Shown here one piece after another: positions 1 to 8,350 of a stretch of 64,000 nucleotides of DNA; the stretch's first letter is position 1; the number at the start of each line of letters is the position of its first letter. The DNA lies in assembly GCA_003156805.1 (NCBI GenBank), contig PMHV01000013.1, forward strand, positions 164,388 to 228,387, given 5' to 3'. The notes beneath the pieces are model-generated. The model worked only from the letters and a program-made list of their open reading frames with translations, searched no databases and was not told the DNA's origin. A program made the translations under genes and the position numbers. This DNA comes from Acidobacteriaceae bacterium (lineage in GTDB: Bacteria; Acidobacteriota; Terriglobia; Terriglobales; Acidobacteriaceae).

Positions 1-245
1 AGTTCGTCGCGCACGATCTTGATGACCTGCTCGCCCGGCGAAAGCGCGGTCAGCACTTCCTGGCCCACGGCTTTGGCCTGTATGCGGTCGATCAGTTCTT
101 TCACCACTTTGAAGTTGACGTCGGCCTCGAGCAGCGCCAGGCGGATTTCGCGCAGCGCCTCGGCGATATTTTCTTCGGACAGCTTGGCCTGTCCGCGGAG
201 GGACTTGAACGCGCGCTGGAGTTTTTCTTGAAGATTCTCGAACAT
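1..245 (-). CDS. ffh: Signal recognition particle protein Ffh, N-terminal part (cut by window edge)
   Basis: About 81 N-terminal residues are visible, beginning MFENLQEKLQ at the ATG at 245-243 and running off the left edge. The sequence matches the N-domain four-helix bundle of Ffh, with the family stretch around ALREIRLALLEADV followed by NFKVV. Ffh is the SRP54 GTPase that binds 4.5S RNA and signal sequences and targets ribosomes to the membrane; its G and M domains lie outside the window. The gene is divergent from the CPBP protease gene that starts at 333. Identification is confident even though the GTPase motifs are not visible. Confidence 0.93.
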   Translation of the reverse strand, partial: MFENLQEKLQRAFKSLRGQAKLSEENIAEALREIRLALLEADVNFKVVKELIDRIQAKAVGQEVLTALSPGEQVIKIVRDE

Positions 246-332
246 AAGGGTAAGTGGCTATTTTAGCAGCCGGGACTGTGTAGTATGGGTTGTGCCTTTG
301 CAACATATTGCCGGAAACCTCTGGGGAAACTT

Positions 333-1043
333 ATGGCAACTGCGACTCTCGCCCAACCGGACCAACCTGGCCTTCGCGCGATTGCGCCTGCGTGGCATAC
401 GGCCGTAATTCTGCTCGTCGTATTCGGACTTTCTTTGCTTGGCGCACGGCAACACGGCTTGCCATCCATCGGCCACGGGCGTGCCGCGGCCTATCTCTCG
501 GTGATCGCTGTCGAATGGGTTCTAACGGCCTTTATCTGGATTGGTATCCGGGGCCGGGGCATGAGGCTTGGTGAATTGATCGGTGGAAGCTGGCCCAGCG
601 TGAGAGCGGTGCTGCGCGACCTGGGTATCGCTGTTTTGTTTCTGATTGCTTCCCATTTGGTTTTGGCACTTCTCGGTTATCTGCTGAAGGTGACTCCAAG
701 TCCGGGTGTGCGGAGCCTTTTCCCCGACGGACCAACGGAGGTTGTGCTCTACCTAATGCTGTCGTTGACGGCTGGCATTTGTGAAGAGATTATTTTTCGT
801 GGCTACCTGCAAAGGCAGTTCGCGGCCCTGACCAAGAGCACGGCAGCAGGACTGATGCTCCAAGGCGTGGCTTTTGGCCTGGCGCATGGCTATCAGGGCA
901 CGAAGTACATGTGCGTCATTGCTGTTTACGGTTGTTTATTTGGCCTGTTGGTCTACTGGCGGCGCAGCCTTCGGCCAGGCATGACGGCCCACTTCGTGCA
1001 AGACGCAATAGGGGGCCTTGTCGGCAGACATTTTCTGAAATAA
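333..1043 (+). CDS. CPBP-family intramembrane metalloprotease (CAAX/Abi type)
   Basis: A 236-residue polytopic membrane protein. The signature CEEIIFRGYL near the middle gives the EExxxR catalytic motif, and a later FGLAHGYQG segment supplies the second conserved His motif of CPBP (CAAX-processing and bacteriocin-processing) proteases. Several hydrophobic segments surround these motifs, as expected for an intramembrane enzyme. I chose the ATG at 333 because GGGGAAA lies just upstream; an in-frame ATG at 285 would add 16 residues unlike a membrane protein N-terminus. The substrate cannot be told from sequence, since the family covers prenyl-protein processing and bacteriocin self-immunity. It stands alone, divergent from ffh. 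Confidence 0.85.
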   Translation: MATATLAQPDQPGLRAIAPAWHTAVILLVVFGLSLLGARQHGLPSIGHGRAAAYLSVIAVEWVLTAFIWIGIRGRGMRLGELIGGSWPSVRAVLRDLGIAVLFLIASHLVLALLGYLLKVTPSPGVRSLFPDGPTEVVLYLMLSLTAGICEEIIFRGYLQRQFAALTKSTAAGLMLQGVAFGLAHGYQGTKYMCVIAVYGCLFGLLVYWRRSLRPGMTAHFVQDAIGGLVGRHFLK

Positions 1044-1115
1044 CATGGCGGGCTGGGAAAATAGTCTGGGATTGTTTCGCCGCCATCGGAGTGTTGCCTT
1101 TGCGATTCTCCACAC

Positions 1116-1748
1116 CTATCCAACCTTGGGCCTCAGCATGGCGAATCGCTCGGTGGTCCGCGTGTACTGAATGCCGCCCATGCGTCCGATGAGATCGAGC
1201 GAATTACGATCCAGCTTGCCGTCTTTGAGATGAGCGTCGTTCATGTGAATCGCGACAATCTCGCCGATCACGAGGCTGCCGCTGGTGGGCGCGGGAGAGA
1301 AGTCGAGAATCTGATGCAGCTTGCACTCGAAGCTGACTGGAGACTCGGCGACCTTGGGCGGACGCACGAGCTTCGACGGCTCCGGAGTAACCTTCGCCGC
1401 CTCGAATTCGTTCACCGATGCGTCGAATTCGCCGCTGGTCAGGTTCATCGCCTCGGCCAGTTCGTAGGTGACGATATTGACCACAAATTCTTTGGTCTCG
1501 CGAATATTTCGCAAGGTGTCCTTGGTTTCGCCTGGGCTGGCTTCCGGCGGTTTGGGAGGCCGCATTCCCGGCGAAAACCCCAGCAACGGAGGATCGACGC
1601 ACACAACGTTGAAAAAGGAAAACGGGGCGAGATTAAGTTGTCCCGACGCGCTAAGCGTGGAGACCCACGCGATGGGCCGCGGCGCCACGGAATTGAGCAG
1701 GATGCCGTAAAGGTCGCTATGAGAAAGATCCGACGGGCTGACGATCAT
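1116..1748 (-). CDS. Flavin reductase-like FMN-binding protein
   Basis: A 210-residue soluble protein of the flavin reductase / flavoredoxin fold. The N-terminal segment with PRPIAWVST followed by LNLAPFSFFN is the usual FMN-binding signature, and the middle stretch ETKEFVVNIV matches the split-barrel core. The ATG at 1748 is preferred: a longer reading to 1808 would overlap the upstream gene by 35 nt and add a basic tail the family lacks. It lies 25 nt after the deacetylase-like gene on the same strand, so the two are probably cotranscribed. Family members reduce or carry FMN for partner oxidoreductases; no partner is visible here. Confidence 0.85.
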   Translation of the reverse strand: MIVSPSDLSHSDLYGILLNSVAPRPIAWVSTLSASGQLNLAPFSFFNVVCVDPPLLGFSPGMRPPKPPEASPGETKDTLRNIRETKEFVVNIVTYELAEAMNLTSGEFDASVNEFEAAKVTPEPSKLVRPPKVAESPVSFECKLHQILDFSPAPTSGSLVIGEIVAIHMNDAHLKDGKLDRNSLDLIGRMGGIQYTRTTERFAMLRPKVG

Positions 1749-1773
1749 TGGTCGAGTATATCTTTCGATAGGC

Positions 1774-2784
1774 TCACTCCTGCGCTGTGAAGACTTCTTT
1801 CGCCGCAATCACCGTATTGCAATGAATCGTCACCGTGTCTTCCACATTCAGTGCGTAGCCGCCGGCGAAGGTCACCATCACGGGAATGTCCCGCGCACGA
1901 GCTACGCGGAACACAAGCTCGTCGCGCTTCTTCAATCCGTTGATCGTTAACGAAAGTCCTCCTAGTTGGTCTTCGCAATACGGGTCGGCGCCCGCGATAT
2001 AGCACAGCAGATCGGGTTCGAATTGCCGCAGGCCGGAACTGAGCGCGTTGTCGAGCCAGGCCAGGTAGTCGTCGTCACCGATGCCATCGGGCAGATCGAC
2101 ATCAATGGAGGACGGCGGCTTCCACATCGGATAGTTGTTGTGCTGGTGAAGCGAAATGGTGAAGACGTCGCCGGCATGAGCGCCCCGCATCTTCGCCGCT
2201 GTTTTGGCGGCGTGCGGCGAGGTCGACATGGAGCCAGCAACCGAAGGCAGAGGCTCGCTTGCCGTGCGCGTGCCGGCAAAAATCGCCGCTGTGCCGTTGC
2301 CCTGATGCACATCGCAATCGATGGTCATCGCGGTGCGGATTTTGCCGTCGCGCTGCAGCCGCCGGATCGCCACGGCCACGTCATGAATCATGCAGAATCC
2401 CTCGCCGTGGTCGGGGAAGGCGTGATGAAAACCGCCGCCAATGTTGACGGCTACGCGATCCGATAAGGCCTGCCGCGCCGCCAGTATCGATCCGCCGGCC
2501 GCCAGCCAGAACGCTCGAGCCAGTTCCGGCGAGAAAGGGACTTCAAGTTCCATCTGCTCACGCGGGCTGAGCGTGCCGGTCTTCAGCTTGTGTACATACT
2601 CTGGCGTGTGCACCAGCAGAATGTCTTGATCCGTAGCAGGTTCGGGCTCTGGGAAGTCTTTGGCCTCAGCAGTGCCATTTGCCAGCAGCCGGTCGCGGAC
2701 GCACCGGTATTTCTCGGCAGGGAAGACATGGGCGCCGATGGGCAGGTAGTAGCCGTTGCTGTAGATGAGTTTGAAGGGAAGCAT
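1774..2784 (-). CDS. Histone deacetylase-like (AcuC/HdaH family) deacetylase
   Basis: A 336-residue enzyme of the arginase/deacetylase fold. Diagnostic pieces are present in order: GGGFHHAFPDHGEGFC with the tandem His general acid/base pair, DCDVHQGNGTA with Asp and His zinc ligands, AGADPY with the second Asp ligand, and a late FAGGYA with the transition-state Tyr. All catalytic positions are intact, so it should be an active zinc-dependent amidohydrolase. Bacterial members deacetylate acetyl-CoA synthetase, acetylpolyamines or other small amides. The start at 2784 gives the usual family N-terminus (LIYSNGYYLPIGAHVFP); 38 more residues are open upstream but come from repeat DNA. Confidence 0.9.
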   Translation of the reverse strand: MLPFKLIYSNGYYLPIGAHVFPAEKYRCVRDRLLANGTAEAKDFPEPEPATDQDILLVHTPEYVHKLKTGTLSPREQMELEVPFSPELARAFWLAAGGSILAARQALSDRVAVNIGGGFHHAFPDHGEGFCMIHDVAVAIRRLQRDGKIRTAMTIDCDVHQGNGTAAIFAGTRTASEPLPSVAGSMSTSPHAAKTAAKMRGAHAGDVFTISLHQHNNYPMWKPPSSIDVDLPDGIGDDDYLAWLDNALSSGLRQFEPDLLCYIAGADPYCEDQLGGLSLTINGLKKRDELVFRVARARDIPVMVTFAGGYALNVEDTVTIHCNTVIAAKEVFTAQE

Positions 2785-2838
2785 GGCGTACGATTCAATG
2801 ATACTGCCGCTTGCCGAGTCCGTGACGCCCAACGCGCC

Positions 2839-2900
2839 TGTCATGCTGAGCGGAGTGAGATGGTTCGGGGAGCGAACCATCTCCCGGAGTCGAAGCATCC
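2839..2900 (+). repeat. REP-A palindromic repeat, copy 1
   Basis: Begins TGTCATGCTGAGCGGAG and ends GTCGAAGCATCCC, enclosing a perfect inner inverted repeat ATGGTTCG / CGAACCAT. It is the first of seven related elements in the window and forms a convergent pair with copy 2. It lies just upstream of the deacetylase-like gene, in a 324-nt stretch (2785-3108) with no gene. Confidence 0.75.
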
Positions 2901-3021
2901 CATGCCACCCGACTCAAGGCAAAGGCGCCGGCGGGAGTTTTCGTCGCGCACGCCCGAACTGAACAAGGCGAGCGTGTCAGAGAGAAAGTCTTTCGCGGTC
3001 CGTCGTCACTGCCTTGCTACA

Positions 3022-3083
3022 GGGATCCTTCGACTGCGCACGACCCTGCGCTTCGCGCAGCCTCATGCTTCGCTCAGGATGAC
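3022..3083 (-). repeat. REP-A palindromic repeat, copy 2 (inverted relative to copy 1)
   Basis: On the plus strand it reads from GGGATCCTTCGACTGCG to GCTCAGGATGACA, so it is the reverse orientation of the TGTCATCCTGAGC family. The inner palindrome is CTGCGC-TTC-GCGCAG, different in sequence from copy 1 but equally symmetric. It sits just downstream of the hspR stop and faces copy 1 about 120 nt away. Confidence 0.8.
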
Positions 3084-3108
3084 AGAGCCGTATAGGACCG
3101 AAGGATGG

Positions 3109-3510
3109 CTAGCGTTTCTTCCCCGACGTCACCGCCGGAGCCACCATCGGCCTTCTCACTGGCACAATCGCGCCCTTCGCCGGATCGGCGGCGGCGTTGG
3201 CTCGGGTGACCACTTCCTGCTGGATATACTGCACGAACTCCTGTATCTGCCGTTGCATCTCTTCCATGCGTTCGCGCATTTGCAGGATGATGGCCATACC
3301 GCTGATGTTCACACCCAGGTCGCGCGCCAGCGAGAGAATGAACTCCAGCCGTTGCAGGTCTTCATCAGTGTAGAGGCGAGTGTTGCCCTCGGTCCGCGAA
3401 GGCTTAAGCAGTCCCTCGCGCTCATAAAGGCGTAGAGTCTGGGGATGGATGCCATACATCTCGGCCACCGACGAGATCATGTACGCGCCCTTGGATTTTC
3501 GCTTGCTCAT
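3109..3510 (-). CDS. hspR: HspR-like MerR-family heat-shock repressor
   Basis: A 133-residue DNA-binding protein. It carries the MerR winged-helix signature YMISSVAEMYGIHPQTLRLY followed by EREGLLKPSRTEGNTRLY, then a coiled-coil helix (MQMRERMEEMQRQI region), the arrangement of HspR. In actinobacteria and Helicobacter HspR represses dnaK operons through HAIR sites. The ATG at 3510 gives the family N-terminus; a longer reading to 3672 runs into the region divergent with the DUF2383 gene. dnaJ and dnaK lie 3-6 kb away on the same strand, so the target set is nearby but not contiguous. The C-terminus is Arg/Lys-rich (GKKR). The assignment rests on the HTH and the neighbourhood. Confidence 0.85.
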   Translation of the reverse strand: MSKRKSKGAYMISSVAEMYGIHPQTLRLYEREGLLKPSRTEGNTRLYTDEDLQRLEFILSLARDLGVNISGMAIILQMRERMEEMQRQIQEFVQYIQQEVVTRANAAADPAKGAIVPVRRPMVAPAVTSGKKR

Positions 3511-3619
3511 AGATTGCCTCGTTGATTTTAGAGCAGGATCAGTTTTGTTCCTAGTTTCAGGATGCACAATCCCGCCAAACCCCAACCCCATTCGCGCATC
3601 GAACTCGTGGAGGCTCAAT

Positions 3620-4069
3620 ATGGACAATGATAACGCTGTCAGCGTGGTGGAAGATCTCATCGAAACCTGCAAAGACGGACAAAAGGGCTATCAGGATGCC
3701 GCTTCCCACGTGAAGCGGAGTGACCTGAAAACGTATTTCAACGAGCAGAGCCTGGAGCGGGCTCGGTTTGCCGGGGAACTGGAAACAGAGCTTATCCGGT
3801 TGGGTAAACCGGACAAGAAGGTTTCCGGGTCTGTCTCGGGAGCGCTCCGCCGCGCCTGGATTGATACGAAAGTCAGCCTCGGCGGCGGCGATAGGACCAT
3901 TCTTGAATCGGTTGAGGCGGGCGAAGACAACGCCAAGGAAAGCTACCAAAAGGCAATGAGTGGCAAGTTGCCGGGGGACGTGGCTGAGATCGTCCGGCGG
4001 CAGGCGGCCAGCGTGCAAAAAGCGCATGACAAGGTAAAGAGCTTGCGAGATACGGCGGCCGCCGCATAG
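3620..4069 (+). CDS. DUF2383 / PA2169-type four-helix-bundle protein
   Basis: A 149-residue, all-helical soluble protein. The pattern LIETCKDGQKGYQDAA followed by SLERARFAGELE matches the ferritin-like DUF2383 fold, whose biochemical role is not established; members are often stress-linked. The ATG at 3620 follows GGAGG with 6-nt spacing, which decides the start over an open extension to 3449 that would run antisense through hspR. It is divergent from hspR and ends in a clear terminator at 4098. Confidence 0.85.
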   Translation: MDNDNAVSVVEDLIETCKDGQKGYQDAASHVKRSDLKTYFNEQSLERARFAGELETELIRLGKPDKKVSGSVSGALRRAWIDTKVSLGGGDRTILESVEAGEDNAKESYQKAMSGKLPGDVAEIVRRQAASVQKAHDKVKSLRDTAAAA

Positions 4070-4097
4070 TCTTCTGGCCACGCCAAATCACCAATGA

Positions 4098-4128
4098 AGG
4101 GCCGGGATTTTTCCGGCCCTCTTTTATT
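4098..4128 (+). terminator. Rho-independent terminator after the DUF2383 gene
   Basis: An 8-bp perfect stem AGGGCCGG / CCGGCCCT with a 7-nt loop is followed by CTTTTATTTC. It lies 29 nt after the stop codon at 4069 and could also help end convergent transcription from the permease. Confidence 0.88.
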
Positions 4129-4140
4129 TCTTGGGAAAAA

Positions 4141-5574
4141 TCAGGCTGCTGGTTCAGGCTTCTGCTCCGCTGGAGCCCATCCTCGCGGCTTCAGCGCGTG
4201 GTTGACCGCGTACGCCACGAAGCCCGCCGCGATCAGGATCATGCCGAAGGCGAACGAACTCATGTTCCAAACCTGCTCATGCTCGCTGCGGATGATGGAA
4301 AAGCCCAGCAGCAGCATGGGCGGGATTCCGATCGCGATCGCCCCAAACAATCCGCCAGGAACCCGGAACGGGCGCGCCAAATCCGGCTCGCGGAAGCGCA
4401 AGACCGCCAGCGCTACGAATTCCAGCAGCAGGCTGAAACCGTACAGAAGAATGTCGAGTGTCACCAGACGGGCAAAGCCCAGGCCGAGGCACATCGCCCA
4501 GCCAATGGCGAGAGCGACAATTGCAACCCAGGGAGCGCGCGATTTCTTCTGCAGCTTGCCGAAGATACTGGGCAACATGCCGTCCTGCGCCATCGCCAGC
4601 GGCAGACGCGAGTAGCTCATCACCAGGGCGTTGAACATGCCAAAGGCGCTGATCAGCCCGCCGAGCACCACGCCGATGCGCAGCAGCGGCCCGCCCAGCA
4701 AGCCGGCAATGTCCGCCCAGGATCCCGTCTCCCAGGCTGTGGGCGTAAGCCCCGTCATCCACATGGCGGCGAAGGGAAGCACATAGCTCAAGGCCACAAT
4801 CGCCACCGCCACCAGCATCGCCCGCGGATACGTCCGCTGCGGTTTCTCGACCTCCGTCGCAATGGTCGAGGCGTTGTCCCATCCCATATAGTTCCACATG
4901 CAGATGAGCAGGCCGCCGAGGATGTCCACGGTCGAGGTCGTCGGCTTGGTTACGGCATTGGCCAGCGCGCCGATCTTGAACGGCGCCAACACTATGATGG
5001 CCACGAACGGCGCCGACAAAGCGAAAAACAACCAAAGCGAAGTCAGCGAAACCACTTTCACTCCCGCAATATTGAAAATCGCGCACGCAATTACCACTGC
5101 CAGCGCAACCCACCAGGCTCGGTTCGCCACCGTGAACCACGGAAACATGCGAGTCAGGTAGAGAACAAACAGCGTGGGGTAAATCGCCATATCGAAAATC
5201 GAAGCCACCAGCGAGAGCCACGCTTCCTGAAATCCCCAGAAGTTGCCGAGGGCGCGGCGCACCCAGGCGTAGTAGCCGCCTTCGTAAGGCAGCGCGCTCG
5301 AAAGCTCGCCGATCATGAAAGCCGTGGGCAGGCTCCACAGCAGCGGCGTGAGCAGCAAGAACAGAATGGCGCGTCCGTAGCCGGCGCCGTGCACGATTTC
5401 TTCCGTGCCATAGGTTCCGCCCGACACCATAAAGAAGGTGGCGGCGACCAGAGGCCACAGGGTGAGCCGAACGAACTTTTTCCGGTTGGGTACGGCGGCG
5501 AGGGGTTGGGGATTCTCTCGTTGAAGGGTGCTAGCGGTTGCCAATTTCGATGTCTTCCTCCTCAGGCGACTCAC
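4141..5574 (-). CDS. APC-superfamily amino acid permease
   Basis: A 477-residue integral membrane transporter with about twelve hydrophobic segments. The first helix contains FMVSGGTYGTEEIV, the APC-type unwound helix 1, and later segments (MWNYMGWDNASTIATEVE) fit the eukaryote-like amino acid / polyamine transporter branch. Substrate is not predictable. The start is uncertain: 5574 is GTG, and a TTG at 5544 preceded by GAGGAGGAAG is a good alternative that would give a shorter, more typical N-terminus. The gene is isolated between the DUF2383 and cupin genes, both on the opposite strand, and divides hspR from dnaJ. No terminator of its own is obvious beyond the shared hairpin at 4098. Confidence 0.88.
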   Translation of the reverse strand: MSRLRRKTSKLATASTLQRENPQPLAAVPNRKKFVRLTLWPLVAATFFMVSGGTYGTEEIVHGAGYGRAILFLLLTPLLWSLPTAFMIGELSSALPYEGGYYAWVRRALGNFWGFQEAWLSLVASIFDMAIYPTLFVLYLTRMFPWFTVANRAWWVALAVVIACAIFNIAGVKVVSLTSLWLFFALSAPFVAIIVLAPFKIGALANAVTKPTTSTVDILGGLLICMWNYMGWDNASTIATEVEKPQRTYPRAMLVAVAIVALSYVLPFAAMWMTGLTPTAWETGSWADIAGLLGGPLLRIGVVLGGLISAFGMFNALVMSYSRLPLAMAQDGMLPSIFGKLQKKSRAPWVAIVALAIGWAMCLGLGFARLVTLDILLYGFSLLLEFVALAVLRFREPDLARPFRVPGGLFGAIAIGIPPMLLLGFSIIRSEHEQVWNMSSFAFGMILIAAGFVAYAVNHALKPRGWAPAEQKPEPAA

Positions 5575-5845
5575 TCTCAGCTACTCCGCAGCGCGGCTGG
5601 TCGTGCCTTTGAAAGCGTTCGTTCGAAAGCGTGCTCGAGCTTTCTGGTTTGGTTAGATTCCAGAAATCGCGCTGGAGTTAGTTCGCAGTGTAGAGATTAC
5701 GGGATTTTTCCAGCGATGCAAGAGAATTCTGGAAATTTTTTGCAAAATTTTGTCTAGCAGGCAGGTACGGAGGTAACGGCAGGAAACTCCCTTGACCGCG
5801 CTTGTCGCGGGGCATCGCCGGGGTACAGCGATCTCGACAATCCTA

Positions 5846-5875
5846 TTGCCGTTTGCGGTAAGGACCGTCTATCAT
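5846..5875 (+). promoter_or_regulatory. Candidate sigma-70 promoter of the cupin gene
   Basis: TTGCCG and TATCAT are separated by 18 nt and lie 27 nt before the cupin start, within the 327-nt divergent region 5575-5901. The rest of that region holds an A/T-rich stretch around 5725-5757 and no recognisable gene. Confidence 0.45.
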
Positions 5876-5901
5876 GCCGCCACCGCTTTGGAGGCGGCTC
5901 G

Positions 5902-6366
5902 ATGAAACTATCGTTTCTCGCTTTTGCTCTCACCGCGGCTGCGCTGTTAGTTGCGCAGCCATCCCAGGCGCAAAATGCCTTCACGCCAGATCAAATCAAG
6001 TTCGGCCCAGCGCCGCCGTTTCTGCCCGCGGGCGCACAGCTAGCCGTGCTCGAAGGCGATCCCATGGCTTCATCCGGCGATTTCACCATCCGTCTCAAAT
6101 TGCCGGACGGCTATAGAGTCGCTCCCCACACTCATCCCAACCGGGAGAATGTGACCGTGCTCTCGGGCACTCTCAAAGTCGGCATGGGCGACCAATTCGA
6201 CGCCAGCAAGATGATGAGTTTCGGCGCAGGCAGCTTCGCCTATCTCGATCCCACCATGCACCACTACGCCGCGGCTTCCGGAGCGACCGTGATCCAGATC
6301 CACGGCATGTCGCCGGCGAAGTTCAACTACATCAACCCCGCCGACGATCCCAGCGGGAAGAAGTGA
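5902..6366 (+). CDS. Secreted cupin-domain protein
   Basis: A 154-residue protein. A signal peptide is evident (MKLSFLAFAL, hydrophobic core, cleavage near QAQNA), so it is exported. The mature part is a single cupin barrel: HTHPNRENVTVLSGTL provides the first metal-binding motif with two His and a Glu-like position, and the second motif includes HHYAAASG. The ATG follows GGAGGC. A similar exported cupin is encoded at 14673-15113, so these may be paralogues. The enzymatic role is unknown; a bidirectional-looking hairpin follows. Confidence 0.85.
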   Translation: MKLSFLAFALTAAALLVAQPSQAQNAFTPDQIKFGPAPPFLPAGAQLAVLEGDPMASSGDFTIRLKLPDGYRVAPHTHPNRENVTVLSGTLKVGMGDQFDASKMMSFGAGSFAYLDPTMHHYAAASGATVIQIHGMSPAKFNYINPADDPSGKK

Positions 6367-6373
6367 ACTGAAA

Positions 6374-6397
6374 AGGGCTCGGCATCAGCCGAGCCCT
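6374..6397. terminator. Hairpin between convergent cupin and dnaJ genes
   Basis: A 10-bp perfect stem AGGGCTCGGC / GCCGAGCCCT with a 4-nt loop lies 7 nt after the cupin stop and 37 nt beyond the dnaJ stop. There is no long T-run on either strand, so it may be a weak or Rho-assisted bidirectional terminator. Confidence 0.65.
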
Positions 6398-6434
6398 CTG
6401 TACTCCTCTTAATCGTTCCCAAATAAGCGAGCCG

Positions 6435-7676
6435 TCACACTTTCTTCCAGAGTTCTTCCCGCGGGTCTTCGGGATTCAGCTTGGCCAGTTCCCGCAGCAG
6501 CTCTTTGGTGCGCTCGTCGCGGGGCATCGGCACGGTCACGGTGATCTCGACGATCTCATCCCCGCGCACTGCCTCATTGGTGGCCAGGGGCACTCCCTTT
6601 TCCCGCAACCGCAATTTCTGCCCCGATTGCGTTCCCGGAGGAATCTTCAGCAGCGCGCGGCCGTCGATAGTCGGGACTTCAATCTTCGCTCCTAGCGCCG
6701 CTTCGGTGGCGCTCACTGGCACGGTAAGATAAATATCGTCGCCATCGCGGCGAAAAACCGGATGTTCCCCGGTCCGTATGATCACATACAGATCGCCCGC
6801 GGCGCCCTCGCGCAATCCGGCATTTCCCTTGCCTGGCACGCGGATGCGCTGCCCATCGCGAGTTCCCGCCTTGATGCGCACTTCCAGCGGCTCGCTGCGC
6901 GATACCACGCCCTCGCCGTGGCAGGTGGGACACGGCGAAAGGTTCTTGCCCGTCCCATGGCAGCGCGGACACGGCACATTAAACTTCATGCGCCCGCCCG
7001 TCTGCGTAATCTGTCCCGTCCCATCGCACTCAGGACATTTTCCCGCCGCCTCGATAAACCCCTTGCCGCGACACTGTCCACAGGTATCGTGCCGCGCGAT
7101 ATTCAGGCGCATGACCCCGCCGCGAATCGCCGTCCAGAACGGCACATTCACCTGATACTCCAGGTCCGTGCCCGGCTCCGGTCCAGCCTCGGTCGCAGCT
7201 CTGCGCCCGCCGCCAAACATGCCGGAAAAAATATCGCGGAAGCCACCGCCTCCGCTTCCACTTCGAGTTCCCCGGCCGGCATTGTCCATCAGATCCGAAA
7301 AATCGAACCCGCCGAAATCGAACTGCGCGCTCTGGCCTCCACCTTGACCCTCGCCGCCAGAAAATCCTCCCGGGAACCCTCCGGAAAACCCACCCGTTCC
7401 ACTGCCCGCGCGCGCATAAGCCTCGGCCGCCGCCGGATCGATGTTGTCCGAGTAGAAACCGACCGCGTCGTAGATTTTGCGCTTCTTGGGATCGCTGAGA
7501 ACGTCGTTGGCCTCGGAAAGCGTCTTGAACTTCTCTTCCGCCCCTTTGTCCCCAGGATTGACGTCAGGATGGTATTTCCGCGCCAACTTGCGAAACGCTT
7601 TGCGGATCTCTTCCGCCGAGGCAGACTTCTTCACGCCGAGAATTTCGTAGTAGTCCTTCTTGGTGGTGGTTGCCAT
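6435..7676 (-). CDS. dnaJ: Chaperone DnaJ
   Basis: A 413-residue type I Hsp40 co-chaperone that stimulates DnaK ATPase. The N-terminal J domain has the invariant HPD (KYHPDVNPG, about residue 36). It is followed by a long Gly/Phe-rich linker (about 85-165) and four CxxCxGxG zinc-finger repeats ([32 protein letters not shown]), then the C-terminal beta domains. All motifs are intact. dnaK is 1.4 kb upstream on the same strand with two genes and three REP-A copies between, so the ancestral dnaK-dnaJ operon appears split. Confidence 0.97.
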   Translation of the reverse strand: MATTTKKDYYEILGVKKSASAEEIRKAFRKLARKYHPDVNPGDKGAEEKFKTLSEANDVLSDPKKRKIYDAVGFYSDNIDPAAAEAYARAGSGTGGFSGGFPGGFSGGEGQGGGQSAQFDFGGFDFSDLMDNAGRGTRSGSGGGGFRDIFSGMFGGGRRAATEAGPEPGTDLEYQVNVPFWTAIRGGVMRLNIARHDTCGQCRGKGFIEAAGKCPECDGTGQITQTGGRMKFNVPCPRCHGTGKNLSPCPTCHGEGVVSRSEPLEVRIKAGTRDGQRIRVPGKGNAGLREGAAGDLYVIIRTGEHPVFRRDGDDIYLTVPVSATEAALGAKIEVPTIDGRALLKIPPGTQSGQKLRLREKGVPLATNEAVRGDEIVEITVTVPMPRDERTKELLRELAKLNPEDPREELWKKV

Positions 7677-7687
7677 TTAGAGCAGTC

Positions 7688-7746
7688 TGTCATCCTGAGC
7701 GGAGTTTCCGTTCGCGAAGCGAAGGGAAACGAAGTCGAAGGATCCC
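7688..7746 (+). repeat. REP-A palindromic repeat, copy 3
   Basis: Starts TGTCATCCTGAGCGGAG and ends GTCGAAGGATCCC, with an inner near-palindrome TTTCCGTTCGC / GCGAAGGGAAA. It lies only 12 nt upstream of the dnaJ start and 40 nt downstream of the GIY-YIG stop. Confidence 0.85.
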
Positions 7747-7786
7747 TTACCTGCTTGCGCTAGTACGGACGCGTCAGGGAGTTCTC

Positions 7787-8116
7787 TCATCGGCCTTTGA
7801 TCGCTTCCCCCGCAAATGCCATCTGCCCGCCCCACGTCTCCGCCAAATCCGCCCATCGCGGATTCTTCGACTCAATGAGAGCAACTTTCTTCGCCCGGCT
7901 CCAGCCCTTCAACTGCTTCTCGCGACCGATGGCCTTATGAACATCGTCAAAGCTCTCGTAATATACCAGTCGGTCGCAATGATACTCGCTGGCAAACCCT
8001 TCAACCTCGCCCCGCTTGTGTTCTAGCGCCCGACGATAAATGCTGTTCGTCATTCCGATGTAGAGCGTGCCCGAGCGGCTGCACATGATGTAAGCGAAAT
8101 ACTCGTGATCCTTCAC
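7787..8116 (-). CDS. Standalone GIY-YIG domain nuclease (UPF0213-like)
   Basis: A 109-residue protein consisting of one GIY-YIG domain. The family pattern is seen as AYIMCSRSGTLYIGMT (the GIY and YIG positions are diverged to AYI and YIG), followed by a conserved Arg (IYRRALEHKRG) and a C-terminal segment with GREKQLKGWSRAKK. The start at 8116 is GTG, supported by GGAG five nt upstream. Small standalone members are probably DNA endonucleases of unknown biological role. The gene is boxed in by REP-A repeats on both sides. Confidence 0.82.
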   Translation of the reverse strand: MKDHEYFAYIMCSRSGTLYIGMTNSIYRRALEHKRGEVEGFASEYHCDRLVYYESFDDVHKAIGREKQLKGWSRAKKVALIESKNPRWADLAETWGGQMAFAGEAIKGR

Positions 8117-8132
8117 GCCAACTCCATAAGCT

Positions 8133-8190
8133 TGTCATCCTGAGCGAAGTTTCCCTTCGCGAAGCGAAGGGAAACGCAGTCGAAGGACCC
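8133..8190 (+). repeat. REP-A palindromic repeat, copy 4
   Basis: TGTCATCCTGAGCGAAG at the left end, GTCGAAGGACCC at the right, and inner arms TTTCCCTTCGC / GCGAAGGGAAA that are perfectly complementary. It lies just upstream of the GIY-YIG gene and faces copy 5. Confidence 0.88.
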
Positions 8191-8290
8191 ATACCCCTTA
8201 TTCCCAACACGAACGCATCCGGGAGTTCCCACCGCGTACTCAGCGTCGTGAGAACTCCTTGACCGGTCTCCCTCACTGCACGCTTGCAAG

Positions 8291-8350
8291 GGGTCCTTCG
8301 ACTCCGTGGCTGCTTCGCTTCGCGAAGCATCCACTCCGCTCAGGATGACA
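8291..8350 (-). repeat. REP-A palindromic repeat, copy 5 (inverted)
   Basis: Plus strand reads GGGTCCTTCGACTCC to CTCAGGATGACA, the reverse orientation of copy 4. Inner arms GCTTCGC / GCGAAGC are perfect. Its end supplies the last two sense codons and the TGA stop of the membrane-protein gene 8340-9029. Confidence 0.88.

Noticed and set aside
4198-5757. Open plus-strand frame of 519 codons opposite the amino acid permease
   Set aside because: It is a shadow of the permease. Its translation is Arg/His/Gln-rich with no hydrophobic core or motif, while the minus strand encodes a clear transporter.
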